Shown: in pieces, positions 1 through 11,895 of the stretch
Position numbering within the stretch: position 1 is the first letter of the stretch
How the letters are laid out: the number at the start of each line of letters is the position of its first letter
NCBI GenBank assembly: GCA_963691705.1
Contig: OY829539.1
Span: 61,416,327-61,480,326 of the forward strand
Origin: Viola odorata
Taxonomy: Eukaryota; Streptophyta; Magnoliopsida; Malpighiales; Violaceae
DNA: 64,000 nt
Direction of reading: 5' to 3'
Position numbers and translations under genes: made by a program
The notes under the pieces: model-generated
Database searches by the model: none
Seen by the model: only the letters and a program-made list of their open reading frames with translations
Told to the model about the DNA's origin: nothing

Positions 1-570
1 GGGACTTGTCCTCCTAATTAAGTCTCTTCCTGTTACGTTGTCGCACATGGTATTGTTGAAGGTACTTTGTCACTTTTTTTTTAAAAAAATTATGATGTGA
101 GATTCGAAATTAGATCTGATTTTCTACTAATATTTTTACCAACAGTAAAACAACTAATTAGCTACATATTATTAGCTAATTTTCTTTCTTTCTTTAATTT
201 ATTATTTTTTTATTCAAACTATTATGAAGAATGTTAGGCTAAACATCAATATTTAAGAAATAATTAGCTTCATTTAAGAAAAAAGAAGATAAAATAAGGA
301 TATTTTTATTTATTGTTATATATATAATGTAATTAACTTTAATTTGTGGTTAAATAATAAGAGATTCACCATTAGCAAAGTCTCTTGAAATTGGTCATGA
401 CCTCATTAAAATTTCCAGTTCTTTTACGATAATTCTTAAAATTTTAATATATTTTTATTAATTTTTTATATTTAGCATCCTAAAAAATATTATTATTTTT
501 ACAAAGGAGATTTATATTTATATTTATATACATTTTAATAGACAATTTTGAAATATTTTAAACATATATA
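1..570. other. AT-rich intergenic DNA, no gene seen
   Basis: Long A/T runs and short imperfect repeats, with no open frame that resembles a protein I know. It ends at the TA that flanks the Stowaway-type element starting at 571. Confidence 0.6.
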
Positions 571-1270
571 TTCCCTCTGTTTTTTTATACTTGACGTTTT
601 AGCCCAAAAATGTTGTTTTTTTTTAATTGACGCCCTTTGACAATTGTGCCCACTTATTTGGTGTTCTGACAAAAATGCCCTCAAATGACCCGTCGTTTTC
701 ATGCTAAGTTACGCGTCATACAAGGCAAAAAAGGGAAACGAAAAACTTAAAGGACCACATTTGAAATTTGGCGGGAAACATGGGTCAGAAAGTGTCAGAA
801 AAAGCTGCAATAATTTGGCCCTCTTATCTTTCCTCCTCCGATTTCAAACCTTAAATAAAACAAGTTTGGACAATATGATCACGAAGGTGACCACATATTC
901 TTTCCGGAAATGACGAGACGAGCAGAACGCAGGTGGTGGCGGCCGGAACAGTGGCCGGACGCGCCAGCGCGTGGCCGGAGCTGCGACGGCTTCCGCCGCG
1001 ATTGGCGGCGCGTGGAGAGTCCGAATGGCGCCGTTCCACCTGCGTTCTACTCGTCTCGTTCTTCCGCTCCTTTCTGTACCGGCGGTGAGCATGGGAAACA
1101 ATGCCAGAGGGAGTATTTTTCCGGACAGAGGGAGAAAGAAAGAAAGGAGAGAAAGAAAGAAAGAAAAGGGAGAAAAAAGGAAGAGGAGCGTATGAGCGGT
1201 CGACACGTGGCAAACACCCTTAATATTCGTGATTGTGTACCCGACGTCAAATAAAAAAAAACGAAGGGAG
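571..1270. mobile_element. Stowaway-type (Tc1/mariner) element, 700 bp
   Basis: The ends are inverted copies of the CTCCCTC-CGTT type followed by a TTGACGT stretch, flanked by TA on both sides (569-570 and 1271-1272). This is the Stowaway signature also seen at 3524, 7414, 8147, 8778, 9143 and 50772. It is much longer than a usual MITE. Its middle is GC-rich, unlike the surroundings, and holds a hairpin with arms 912-936 and 1036-1060. Short overlapping frames on both strands look like by-products of the GC-rich and purine-rich core. No transposase is encoded, so it is non-autonomous. Confidence 0.75.
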
Positions 1271-1487
1271 TAGTAAATAGATGATAATGTACGTACAACT
1301 CATTGATCATTTGTTAATGATAAAATATTATTAATAGGAGCTCGATATGAATCTTATCGAGATTATTCAAAAATAAAAATAAAAATCAGATTATTTCCTA
1401 AACTTTACGCATATGATAATGAAACAAATTCTGCCACACAGGTACACCCCTCAATTAATTTCCGCCGTCCAATTCCATCCTCCATTA

Positions 1488-2864
1488 CTAATGCTGCGTC
1501 GCAATCTCATCCACAAAAGCCTTAAGATTGTTGTAAGAATCCCCACCCACTTTCCATGTCTGTCTTGCCAAATCCCTCCATTTCTTGGCATTCTTCCTCA
1601 TCTCTTTCCCTCCTTCCCCTTCCATTACCAATTCCAAACACCTCCCTATCTCCTCCCACCTCACAACCCCATCTTCCTCCCCCTTAACCCTCACCCCGGT
1701 CTTCCACGTGTCCTCAACCATTTTCCCATTCGTCAGTTGATCAGTCCACTGAGGAAATGCCACAACGGGCACCCCTGAAGCCAAGCTTTCCGACGTAGAA
1801 TTCCACCCGCAATGTGTCACAAAACTCCCAATTGAACAATGTGACAACACCTCCACTTGAGAACACCAAGGCACTATCATCCCTTGCTCTTTTAGTTCCT
1901 CTAAGCACCCTAACTTTTCTTCTTGATTTTCTCTTATCACCCACAAGAACGAACGGCGCGTCTCCTTCAACGCGCGCGCCATCTGCTCCATTTGCGCGTG
2001 TGACATGACTGATATGCTCCCGAACGATATGTAAATTACTGATGATTCGGTCTTCGTGTTGAGCCATTTGACGTAATCCTTTGATTTTTGGAAAAGATCT
2101 CCCCCAACCACGTTGTCTGACGGGTCACTCCCTTCCAAAAATGCTGACGGAATCAACGGGCCCACCCCGACTAACTTCAACTTCCCGACGGATTTCAATG
2201 TGTCATGCTCTAACTCGTCGAAGGTGTTGACTAAAATTCTTGGATTGGAGTCTTCGTTGAGATTCTCAATGTGCTCCCTATTGATTGGGATTGCAAAAGC
2301 ATGTGTGTTTTCGGGCCTGAAAAATGGGGGAAGATCACGTCGGCCCAATGGTGGCAGTCCTGGTAATTTCACCAAAAACTGAGGGTCATTTATATTACTC
2401 CTTATAGATTCTTCACACCCGTTGAAGTAATGGTAAAAAATGTCCAAAACCGCCGCGGCTTGGTTCCACAGAAGCACGGCCGGCAAGTGGCGTTCACGCG
2501 CCACCTTCGCCACCCAAGGGATGAGATTAGAATACACAACGCAAGCGAATGGCTGTCCGCTTTTCTCACCGACGGCGATGATTTCGCCGAGAGATTCCGA
2601 CCCGCGGTGGCGGAGACCGGAGATGTAGCCGTTCATGTCACCGGCAGGGTCAAACCCGGTTTCAGATCCGTCTGAGAATGCGGCGAAGGATAACTCCTTG
2701 GGAAACTTAGCTCCGGATTTGTCCATGCGGCGCTCGGCGTGGTCGGTGGTGGAGAAGGTGACGTGGGCGCCGGCGGCGATGAGGCGCTTGGCGAATTGGA
2801 GAGCTGGGTTGATGTGGCCTTGTGCTGGGAATGATACGAGGAGGATACGAGGAGCGTGATCCAT
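1488..2864 (-). CDS. UDP-glycosyltransferase, UGT75-like
   Basis: Single-exon, 458-residue family 1 glycosyltransferase. Such enzymes transfer a sugar, usually glucose from UDP-glucose, to small hydroxyl- or carboxyl-bearing acceptors in the cytosol. The N-terminus has the FPAQGHINP motif with the catalytic His at residue 17. The 44-residue plant secondary-product box lies at about 333-376: it starts WCSQ, contains THCGWNSTSES and ends WTDQ, and the final Gln is typical of UDP-glucose users. The length is normal for the family and there are no lesions. The overall sequence recalls the UGT75 group (anthocyanin 5-O, crocetin or hormone glucosyltransferases), but the acceptor cannot be read from sequence. 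The start is chosen at MDHAPRILL, the usual position before the first beta strand. Confidence 0.93.
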   Translation of the reverse strand: MDHAPRILLVSFPAQGHINPALQFAKRLIAAGAHVTFSTTDHAERRMDKSGAKFPKELSFAAFSDGSETGFDPAGDMNGYISGLRHRGSESLGEIIAVGEKSGQPFACVVYSNLIPWVAKVARERHLPAVLLWNQAAAVLDIFYHYFNGCEESIRSNINDPQFLVKLPGLPPLGRRDLPPFFRPENTHAFAIPINREHIENLNEDSNPRILVNTFDELEHDTLKSVGKLKLVGVGPLIPSAFLEGSDPSDNVVGGDLFQKSKDYVKWLNTKTESSVIYISFGSISVMSHAQMEQMARALKETRRSFLWVIRENQEEKLGCLEELKEQGMIVPWCSQVEVLSHCSIGSFVTHCGWNSTSESLASGVPVVAFPQWTDQLTNGKMVEDTWKTGVRVKGEEDGVVRWEEIGRCLELVMEGEGGKEMRKNAKKWRDLARQTWKVGGDSYNNLKAFVDEIATQH

Positions 2865-3198
2865 GTCGAATGTTGAGGTTGTTGTCGTTATGGCAAAACT
2901 GGAAGTAAATTAATAAATAATTGGAAACTGATGGAAACTGCGTTGAGGAAAATGATGGGAACTGTGTTGAAATATATGGACAAGAACCGGTTAAAAACTT
3001 AAAACAGAAAGTCCTTTTTTATTCCTAAAATGAAATTGAATTGAATTGAATAACTGAATTTGTTTTTTTATAGAAAAGTTTGTTTCTGCCACTAAAGTAT
3101 ATCCTATTGTTTACCAAACAACTATTTATAGGTTTTTATCATCAAAATTTTCATTGTTTATTATGTACATTATTTATATTTTTTATCCGAAATAAACC
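2865..3198. other. Upstream region of the UGT gene
   Basis: This AT-rich stretch holds the presumed promoter and 5' UTR of the minus-strand UGT gene. I see no further gene. The tandem duplication begins at about 3199. Confidence 0.5.
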
Positions 3199-3523
3199 GA
3201 CAGAACGCCTTTAGTCTCTCAATTTGTTTTGAATTTTCGTATATTAGATGTTAAAGTTCTATGTTTTCACATAATTTATTACATTTATACAAAATTGCTA
3301 TTCATTTTCACTCACCGATTAAGTTAGGAAGAGTTTAAAGATAAATATAGATAAATATATAAAAATATGAAACTTCAAAGAATAATAATAGAAACCAAAA
3401 AAAAAGTTAGGAGGTTAGGTTAACTATTTTGAGGAAAAATGATAAGAATACTCCTTCAAATTTAAATAAATGACGTTTTAGATATAAAAAAATTGATCTC
3501 AAATAAATGGAAGACATTTTATA

Positions 3524-3649
3524 CTACCTTCGGTGTGAATTAAACGTCGTTTTAGGATTTACTTTTACTGTAACTTTTACTTGTATTTTTAGTGTTAAAC
3601 CTACTGAATATTGGGATGCGAGAAAGACATTTAATTTGCACCAGAGGGG
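3524..3649. mobile_element. Short Stowaway-type MITE, copy-1 specific
   Basis: A 126-bp element between TA dinucleotides (3522-3523 and 3650-3651), with ends CTACCTTCGGTG and CACCAGAGGGG. Copy 2 of the duplication has no insert here (near 7200), which gives an empty site. Confidence 0.7.
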
Positions 3650-4760
3650 TAACTTTTTAAAATATTTTATAATTTATTTATTTAATAGGGAAAAAAAAAG
3701 GTGAGTAAAGGACTACTTTTGAATCAAATTTCTGACGTAAAGAGAATCGTATGACGTGTCATGTAGTGACGCCGGATATGCTACCTCAGCTTCTTTGTAC
3801 CATTAGTTCCTTATCTTTATTATGGGATCGTTATTTTCGATCTAGAATCACTTAATAAGTACAAATGTATGGTAGGTGTATGAAAGGGATTGAATTCTCT
3901 TTGACACCTTTTTTTTCTTAAATTTTTTAATAATTTAATTACCACTTCTATTTATATATATTTTTTTCAAATGTGAAATAATAATCCTAAGATTTATAAA
4001 AATATCACTTGAGTTAACGGAGAAAATTTGAATATGAAGAAAGCTAGATCCGTGTATAAAATTCAAATATTGTTCGACAGAAAAAGGAAAAAAATTATTT
4101 TTTTTCTATATTTTTTTAGAGAATTGGAGAAACTCCATTATTGTAAGGATAGATTTTATGTGGAAAGACATGAGCAATATAGAATTAAAAGTTTCGTGGT
4201 CGTAAATAAGTTGAATGAGTTTAATAAATCTATTTTTAAGCTAAGAGATGGTTAATTCAATTCCTTTAGTTTGGTGAACTTGATATATAAATATGAACTG
4301 ATGTCAATAATATTAATGATATAGTGAATGATGTCACATCATCATCTAACGTCACTTGTTAGCTAAATGGTAAAAGCAGAAGGAAAATTGGTTACCAGTT
4401 AGGATGGAGCTTCTATAAGAGAAAACGAGAAGAATCCCACACGATTATATTTCTATAAGGAGTTTTATATTATCTAATTAAAATAATTTGAGAGTTAAGT
4501 AATACTTGAATGATGAACATTTGAGGAAAAATATACGTCAATTTTTTTAGAGTTAGGTAAGGTTGAAAACGTACGTCAATTTTTTTAAATTACGACGACG
4601 CCCAGAGTGGTCGGTAAATTTAGATCCGGTGTCGCTAATGGGTAGAAGGTCGGTGATCCGTCGGAGAGAGATTGTTGTCGGCCCAGCAGAGATTCTAGAT
4701 CGCAGAATATGCTTGGGGCTTTTTTATTGGGCCACGTTGGTGGGTCCTTTGTTGATACGC

Positions 4761-5865
4761 GACTATCCACAGCAGTGGGTGTCAAATTTAGGGTGTTATT
4801 CACTTTCTCTCCTGCCACATCAGCTTAACACCCAACCAAATTATCAAATAACACCCACTTCTCACAGCAATGTGTTTTTTAAGGCGTTATTCACTTTCTC
4901 TCCCTTCCACATCATTTAATCATATACCCCACCATATTTTTCATTTCTTTTTCTTATTAAATTTATAATTACCATAATAATTATTTTTTATAATATAATA
5001 AATAATAAATAATATATTTTTAATAAAAATTAATTAAATTTCATTTTTTTTCACATTTCAAAAAATTCATACTTTTTAATACAATAAATAATATAATTGT
5101 GTGTTTTATTTTCGAAATGTGTATTTTATTTTTGAATTGTGTGTTTTATTTTCGAATTGTGTGTTATTTTGAATAATTTGTGGGTTGTGAAAGTGTATGT
5201 TCATTTCAATAATTTCGTTCAAATAACATGTGGTGTTTTGAGTAATTATAGATCTCAAAAAATAAAAATAAAAATATATTTTTTATAATTATTATGAAAA
5301 AATGCATTTAAAAAAAAATGAAAAAAAATGTAAAAAACTCAAATTTTTTTTAGTGTTCAAATAATATAAACCTAGTCTCAATTTATAGATCTCAAAAAAT
5401 TAAAAATAATGGTATATTTTTTATAAAATTATTTTGAGTAATTATTATGAAAAAATCATTTAAAAAAGGAAAAAATGAAAAAAAATGTAAAAAATTCGAA
5501 TTTTTTTAGTGTCCAAATAATACAAACCTAGTCTCTATTTATAGATCTCAAAAAACTAAAAATAATGGTATATTTTTTATAAAATTATTTTCAGTATTTA
5601 TTATAAAAAACCCCATTTAAAAAATGAGGGAAAAAAAAGAAAGAATTCGGTGCATAATAGCAGCGCACGCGTGGTGCGCTGCCATTGGTCCACCTAATAT
5701 TTTTTTTTTATAAATAAGTTGACAGTGGGGGTCCCACTGTCAGAAAAACTCGGATGTCAAAATTTGATACCCTCTCTTTCCTCGTCCGAATTTGACACAC
5801 CAAAAACTCATTGCTGCACCCAATAACACCCAAATAACCCTCCCAAAAACCCATTGCTGCTGATG
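4761..5865. mobile_element. Unclassified DNA element inserted in copy 1
   Basis: About 1.1 kb present in copy 1 but absent at the matching point of copy 2 (near 10670). The ends are degenerate inverted repeats built on CAGCAGTGGG on the left and CCCATTGCTG on the right. There are subterminal repeats of AACACCCAA type, and the first 100 bp is partly repeated at 4860-4915. No exact target duplication can be read: the junctions are GATACGC on the left and GTTAGACG on the right, with AGT lost relative to copy 2. It has no open frame for a transposase. It could be an hAT-like or Mutator-like non-autonomous element. Confidence 0.6.
5250..5630. repeat. Tandem repeat, three units
   Basis: Three units begin with AGATCTCAAAAAA at 5250, 5387 and 5543, so they are about 137 and 156 bp long, the last being partial. 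Each carries AATATA, ATTATTATGAAAAAA and AACCTAGTCTC landmarks. The array lies inside the 4761-5865 element. Confidence 0.75.
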
Positions 5866-7413
5866 GTTAGACGTAATGGATGACGTTGGCTTGTATTGGC
5901 TAGCTTTATGACGTCATTGCATTTAGTTTGTAATTTTTTATATTAGATTTTATATTTAAAGATTTGATATTTCGCACCCAAATTATTAATCCCATTTTCT
6001 AACCATTTTTTTCTCATTTTTGGCTCAAATTTTCACCTTTGCTCTCTTTACTTTTCACAAGATCTACGAAAAAATAAGATAAAAAATCACCCGATTGTTA
6101 GAATTTACTCTTGTTGAAGAATAAAATCTTACTAAAAATTATAAATTATACTCTCTATCATCTATTGTTACGTTTATATTACTATTATAATCGGTGCTTT
6201 AAATTAACCGGTGATATTGTTAGTGAATTAATCAGTTCCATTATATTGATATAGCAATTATACTCGATTGAAATATTAGGCCATCAATTTTATAAATCGA
6301 ATAATTTGATATTTAGTTCAATTTTAATAACTATATCAACGAGGTTTAGAAGAGTCATAACTTGTGTTTTTATAATGATTAGGTCGGTTAGAAAATAAAA
6401 GCCCAAGCCCATTTTAAAAGGTAACAAAAAAAAATAATGTGAGATTTTTTTTAATGAATATAAAACTTAAAGGAAATTCAATCAAATAGGAAAATAGGAT
6501 TAAATGTTTTGGTTTTGAAAATTATATTCAAGGTAATTGAATGAGATTAATATTTTATTTTTATTTTAAAGATACTAAAAAAATATCATAATAATATTAT
6601 CATTATATTAATTGAGATTGAATTTAAAATTTACGTCACAAAATACACCTACATTTAGTTAAATTACAATTTCACACGTAACATAACAATATTGGTTACT
6701 TGTTTACTTTATTTATATTTTCTTCTAAATGGCTCTAAAAATGCCACTTGCCTTTTCATAGGAAAGACCAGCAATAGCAATAAACACATTCTACCACAAA
6801 AGTGGCAACTATTAACAATTTTACACTTAAATATTGTAGTTGTTTATTAGAAAATAGTAAATATTATTATTATTTTTTGACAGAACGATCATAGCCTCTC
6901 AATTTATTTTGAATTTTCGTATATTAGTTGTTAAAGTTCTATGTTTTCACATAATTTATTACATTTATACAAAATTGCTATTCATTTTCACTCACCGATT
7001 AAGTTAGGAAGAATTTAAAGATAAATATAGTAAAATATATAAAAATATGAAACTTCAAAGAATAATAATAGAAACCAAAAAAAAAAGTTAGGAGGTTAGG
7101 TTAATTATTTTGAGGAAAAATGATAAGAATACTTCCTTCAAATTTAAATAAATAACATTTTAGATTAAAAAATAATAATTTCAAATAAATGAACGATATT
7201 TTGTAATTTTTTAAATATTTTATGATTAATTTATTTAATACGGAGAAAAGATGTGAGGAAATGACGACCTTTGGATCAAATCTCTGACGTAAAGGGAATC
7301 ATATGATGTGTCATGTACTGACGCCGGATATGCTACCTCAGCTTCTTTGTACTATTAGTTCCTTATCTTTATTTTGGTATCGTTATTTTCGATCTAGAAT
7401 CACTTAATAAGTA

Positions 7414-7673
7414 CTCCCTCTAGCACGAATTATATGACTTCCTCGCATCTCAATATTCAGTAGGGAACGCATATCGAGGAGGTCGGATGAGATACTATTT
7501 GACCCCAAAAAATTCTGTACTTTTTTTCGAACGTATGTTAATCTTTAACGTACTTTCGAGAAAAAATTCGAGACAAAATTGTCTCAAATAGTGACTGTTC
7601 CGGCCGTCTTAAAATACGTTTCAAAACAGTAAAAACAAATGCTAAAACGTCATATAAAACGTACCGGAGGGAG
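7414..7673. mobile_element. Stowaway-type MITE
   Basis: 260 bp with ends CTCCCTCTAG and CCGGAGGGAG, flanked by TA (7412-7413 and 7674-7675). Copy 1 near 3855 has the uninterrupted target AATAAGTACAAATG, so the insertion and its TA duplication are seen directly. Confidence 0.9.
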
Positions 7674-7846
7674 TACAAATGTATGGTAGTTGTATGAATG
7701 AAAGGGATTGAATTCTCTTCAAATTGGGTGCCACCTTTTTTTTTTCTTAAATTTTTTAATAGTTTAATTACCACTTCTATTTATTTATTTTTTTCAAATG
7801 TGAAATAATAATCCTAAGATTTATAAAAAAAATTATTATGTGATAC

Positions 7847-7992
7847 GGAAAAAACTTGGGTACATCATGATGTACCTACATCATGATCTAGGATGATGAC
7901 ACGTCCCCCAAATAGTGCTAGAATACCACTATTCTTAACACTTTTAGACACGTGTCACCATCTTACATCATGATGTACCCAAATTTTACTCT
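7847..7992. mobile_element. Mutator-like MITE with 9-bp target duplication
   Basis: A 146-bp element flanked by ATGTGATAC at 7838-7846 and 7993-8001. The subterminal inverted repeats read TTGGGTACATCATGATGTA on both ends. The corresponding place in copy 1 (near 4000) lacks it. A 9-bp target duplication is the Mutator-superfamily hallmark. Confidence 0.8.
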
Positions 7993-8146
7993 ATGTGATA
8001 CTCATCTAACATATCAATTGAGTTAACAGAGAAAATTTGAATTTAAAGAGATCGAGACCTGTGTATAAAATTCAAATATTGTTTGATAAAAAAAAGAAAA
8101 AAATTCTTTTTTTTCTATATTTTTTTAGAGAATTGGAGAAAAGATA

Positions 8147-8380
8147 CTCCCTCTAGTGCAAATTAAACGTCTTTTATTATTTGCGCACGCATCTCAAGGA
8201 GGCCGGATGACTCACTATTTGACCTCGAAAAATTCCGTATTTTTTTTCGAACGCACGTGCATCCTTAACATACGTTCGAAAAAAAGTAAGGAAATTTTGA
8301 AGGTCAAATAGTGAGTCATCTGGCCTCTTTCAAAATGCGTGCGCAAATAGTAAATGACGTTTAATTCACACCGGAGGGAG
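8147..8380. mobile_element. Stowaway-type MITE
   Basis: 234 bp between TA dinucleotides (8145-8146 and 8381-8382), with ends CTCCCTCTAG and ACCGGAGGGAG. The inner part is nearly palindromic, so it would fold into a long hairpin. Confidence 0.85.
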
Positions 8381-8777
8381 TAATTTTCAGTTAAAATTGA
8401 ACAAAAAATAAAGATTAAATTGGAAATTTGTCATTACTATAAATAGTTTAGTGTTGATAAGGAGGATTTAATTCATACTCGTATGTCATATCTATGCACA
8501 TAAAATTGTGGGTTAAAGTTAATAGACTTGGCGACGTCAATAACAACATGACATTATCAATATTGATATACTATTTTTTATAGGCATATGGTGATATGAT
8601 ATGTTATCGACAATAATGATTTGACACTTATGGATCGTACCAACATATTATCAATATTTATAATATATTTTATGGAAATTTAATGTTCATAATATTCATG
8701 ATATAGTGACCGATGTCACATCATCATCTAATGCCACTTGTCACCTAAGTGGTAAAAGTAGGAGTAGTTAACAATTA

Positions 8778-9037
8778 CTCCCTCCTTCCCCAATTAAATG
8801 TCTTTCTCACATCCCAATATTCAGTAGGGAACGCATATCGAGAAGGTCGGATGAGACACTATTTGACCCCAAAAAATTCCGTACTTTTTTTCGAACGTAC
8901 GTTAAGGATTAACGTACTTCTGAGAAAAAATTCGGGGCAAAATTGTCTCAAATAGTGACTGTTCCGGCCGTCTTAAGATACGTTCCGAAACAGTAAAAGC
9001 AAAAGCTAAAACGACATTTAATTGGGGAAGGAGGGAG
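8778..9037. mobile_element. Stowaway-type MITE
   Basis: 260 bp with ends CTCCCTCCTTCCCC and GGGGAAGGAGGGAG between TA dinucleotides. It is closely related to the 7414-7673 element, sharing the block with CAATATTCAGTAGGGAACGC. Confidence 0.88.
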
Positions 9038-9142
9038 TAGGATAGAGCTTCCATGAGAGAAAACCAGAAGAATCCAACACGATTATATTTCTATAAGGAC
9101 TTTTATATTATCTAATTAAAATAATTTGAGAGTTAAGTAATA

Positions 9143-10340
9143 CTCCCTCCGGGGTAAAATAAACGTCGTTTTAGCCCCGAGTACGTGGCTTAAAAAAATA
9201 ATTGGTGGGGAAAAAATGAGGCATTTTTTGACCATACTACCCCCAGCCTCCCTAGCTATTACAACTGATGGTTGGCTCAATTCTGAGAGCTGCTGGGTTG
9301 AAACCGACTGGGTTGATGCATGTTGATGGCTTGAAACCGACTGGGTTGATGCAAGTTGATGGCTTGGGGAGATGGAAGACGGAGACTCAGCTTGGCTAGG
9401 TTACGGGCTTGGCCTAGCAGATTTGAGTATCAATGCAATTCCATATATAGTTGCTTCTACTTTTACATTTCCAAACGAGTTTTTATTTGATAAATAATCA
9501 ACACGGCTGAATAATTATAATAGGCCATTAAGTATAGATTATGCACTTAAAATTTTACTTTATTTACTTTATAAAAAATTCGGATCAAATCCGAAAAATT
9601 AATTTATTTTTCATGTTCTTTTTAAGTTTTTATTTATTGATAATATAGTATTTTTTATATTTTTATTTCCTATCATTTCTTTTATTCTATTTTATTTCAC
9701 ATTTCGGTATTTTCTGTTCGACTTTTTATCAGTTTTGAGCAAAATTTCTCATCCCAATTAGCTCGAATCGAATAAATAAATAGAAAACTCTAATTTACCA
9801 TTGTACCATTATAATTAATTTGGTACAACTTTACTGTTCACCTTCTTCCTCCTCGCCTCTGTTCACCTTCTTCCTCCTATCCTCCACACAAACCCAACCA
9901 AATCAGCCAACCACCAATCCTCTACATCAATTAAATCCAATTCTAAGTCCCCTCCCAAATTAATTCCAATTCCAATTCCAACACCAAAACCAAAACCAAA
10001 CCAGCACCCTCCAGAAATTGAAACCCGTTGAGAGGGGAAATGAAAATTGAAGATGAAAATTGGAAAAGGAAAAGCTTCCGTTCCTACGCAAATTTCGGAT
10101 TCAAACACAAGAGAGGGGGGAAATGAAAATTGAAAAAGGAAAAGCTTTCGCTTCCCCCGCAAATTTCATTTCAAACACAGAAAGAGGGAATCGAGGAAGG
10201 CAGTCGAAGCCGTCGCCGTCGTCACCAGCGCAGGCAGGTAGGGGCACCCTCGTCTTCTCCAGCCTGGGGATCCAAGAACGACATTTATTGGGGGACTGCT
10301 TTTCATCACTAAAACGACGATTGTAACGCCCCAGAGGGAG
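9143..10340. mobile_element. Large Stowaway-type element, 1.2 kb
   Basis: The ends are CTCCCTCCGGGG and CCCAGAGGGAG, flanked by TA (9141-9142 and 10341-10342). Copy 1 near 4500 carries the empty target AAGTAATACTTGAATG. The payload of about 1.2 kb is unusual for a Stowaway MITE. It contains a CT-rich stretch (9840-9900) and an internal tandem duplication of about 85 bp (10031-10195). No transposase frame is seen; the short frames on both strands are low-complexity. Confidence 0.8.
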
Positions 10341-11895
10341 TACTTGAATGATGAACATTTGAGGAAAAATATACGTCAATTTTTTTAGAGTTAGGTAAGG
10401 TTGAAAACGTACGTCAATTTTTTTAAACTAAGAAAAAAAAACTAGGGAGTCTTTCTTTTTTTTAAATATGGAGGGAGTATATTTATACTTTTCAAAATTA
10501 CGACGACGCCCAAAGTGGTCGGTAAATTTAGATCCGGTGTCGCTAATGGGTAGGAGGTCGGTGACCCATCGGAGAGAGATTGTTGTCGGCCCAGCAGAGA
10601 TTGTAGACCGCAGAGAATATGCTTGGGGCTTTTTTATTGGGCCACGTTGGTGGGTCCTTTGTTGATACGCAGTGTTAGACGTAATGGATGACGTTGGCTT
10701 GTATTAGCTAGCTTTATGACGTCATTGCATTTAGTTTGTAATTTTTTATATTAGATTTTATATTTAAAGATTTGATATTTCGCACCCAAATTATTAATCC
10801 CATTTTCTAACAATTTTTTTCTCATTTTGCTCAAATTTTCACCTTTGCTCTCTTTACTTTTCACAAGATCTAAAAAAAAATAAAATAAAAAATTACCCGA
10901 TTGTTAGTATTTACTATTGTTGAAGAACAAAATCTTACTAAAAGTCATAAATTATACTCTCTATCATCTATTGTTACGTTTATGTCACCATTATAATCGG
11001 TGCTTTTAATTAACCGGTGATATTGTTAGTGAATTAATCAGTTCCATTATATTGATATAGCAATTATATTCGATTGAAATATTATGCCATTAATTTTATA
11101 AATCGAATAATTTGATATTTAGTTTAATTTTAATAACTATATCAACAAGGTTTAGAAGAGTCATGTTTTTATAATGATTAGGTCGGTTAGAAAATAAAAG
11201 CCCAAGCCCATTTTAAAAGGTAAGAAAAAAAAATAATGTGAGCTTTTTTTTAATGAATATAAAACTTAAAGGAAATTCAATCAAATAGGAAAATAGGATT
11301 AATTGTTTTGGTTTTGAAAATTACATGAAGGTAATTAAATGAGATTAATTTTTTATTTTTATTTTAAAGATACTAAAAAAAATAACATAATAATATTATC
11401 ATTATACTAATTGGGATTGAATTCAAAATTTACGTACATTCAGTTAAATTATAATCTCACACGCAACAATGTAACAATATTGGTTACTTGTTTACTTTAT
11501 TTATATTTTCTTCTAAATGGCTCTAAAAATGCCACTTGTCCTTTTATAGGAAAGACCAGCAATAGCAATAAACACATTTCTACCACAAAAGTGGCAACTA
11601 TTAACAATTTTACACTTAAATATTGTAGTTGTTTATTACTTTTTACTTGAAATTATCACATTAACCTCATTTATACTTTATAAAAAATATACTTTTTAAT
11701 ACTTATATAAATAATTTAGTAAATTCAAAATAAAAGATGTAGAAGTAAAAAAATGCAGAAAAAAATGGAAAATAATAATAATAATAATAACAATACCCAT
11801 TCAAAAAACCCAGAAAATCCGGTTCCTGGTCCTGACATTGCCTCCTTGTTCCGATCCTCTACTTCCTTTTCTCTGCCACCCTCCGTCCACCTCCA

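Larger units (their letters stand above)
3199..6849. repeat. Tandem segmental duplication, copy 1
   Basis: It matches 6879-11638 in the same order and orientation. Shared landmarks are the start (GACAGAACG at 3199 and 6879), the block with GACGCCGGATATGCTACC near 3770 and 7321, the block at 4600-4760 versus 10500-10670, and the shared end near 6849 and 11638. The copies differ by small changes and by whole insertions. Copy 1 alone carries a Stowaway at 3524-3649 and the insertion at 4761-5865. No convincing gene lies in it, and short frames in the 4563-4919 area are not recognisable. Confidence 0.85.
6879..11638. repeat. Tandem segmental duplication, copy 2
   Basis: Second copy of the 3199-6849 block, enlarged to about 4.8 kb by copy-specific insertions: Stowaway elements at 7414-7673, 8147-8380, 8778-9037 and 9143-10340, and a Mutator-like MITE at 7847-7992. 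The last part (10675-11638) is close to 5870-6849. No host gene is recognisable. Confidence 0.85.

Noticed and set aside
844..1310. Overlapping frames of 70-120 codons on both strands
   Set aside because: They lie wholly within the GC-rich, purine-rich core of the 571-1270 Stowaway-type element and have low-complexity Phe/Ser or Lys/Glu runs typical of shadow frames.
10468..10665. Related frames at 4563-4919 and 10468-10665
   Set aside because: They are the same duplicated non-coding block, with different breaks in each copy and no family resemblance.
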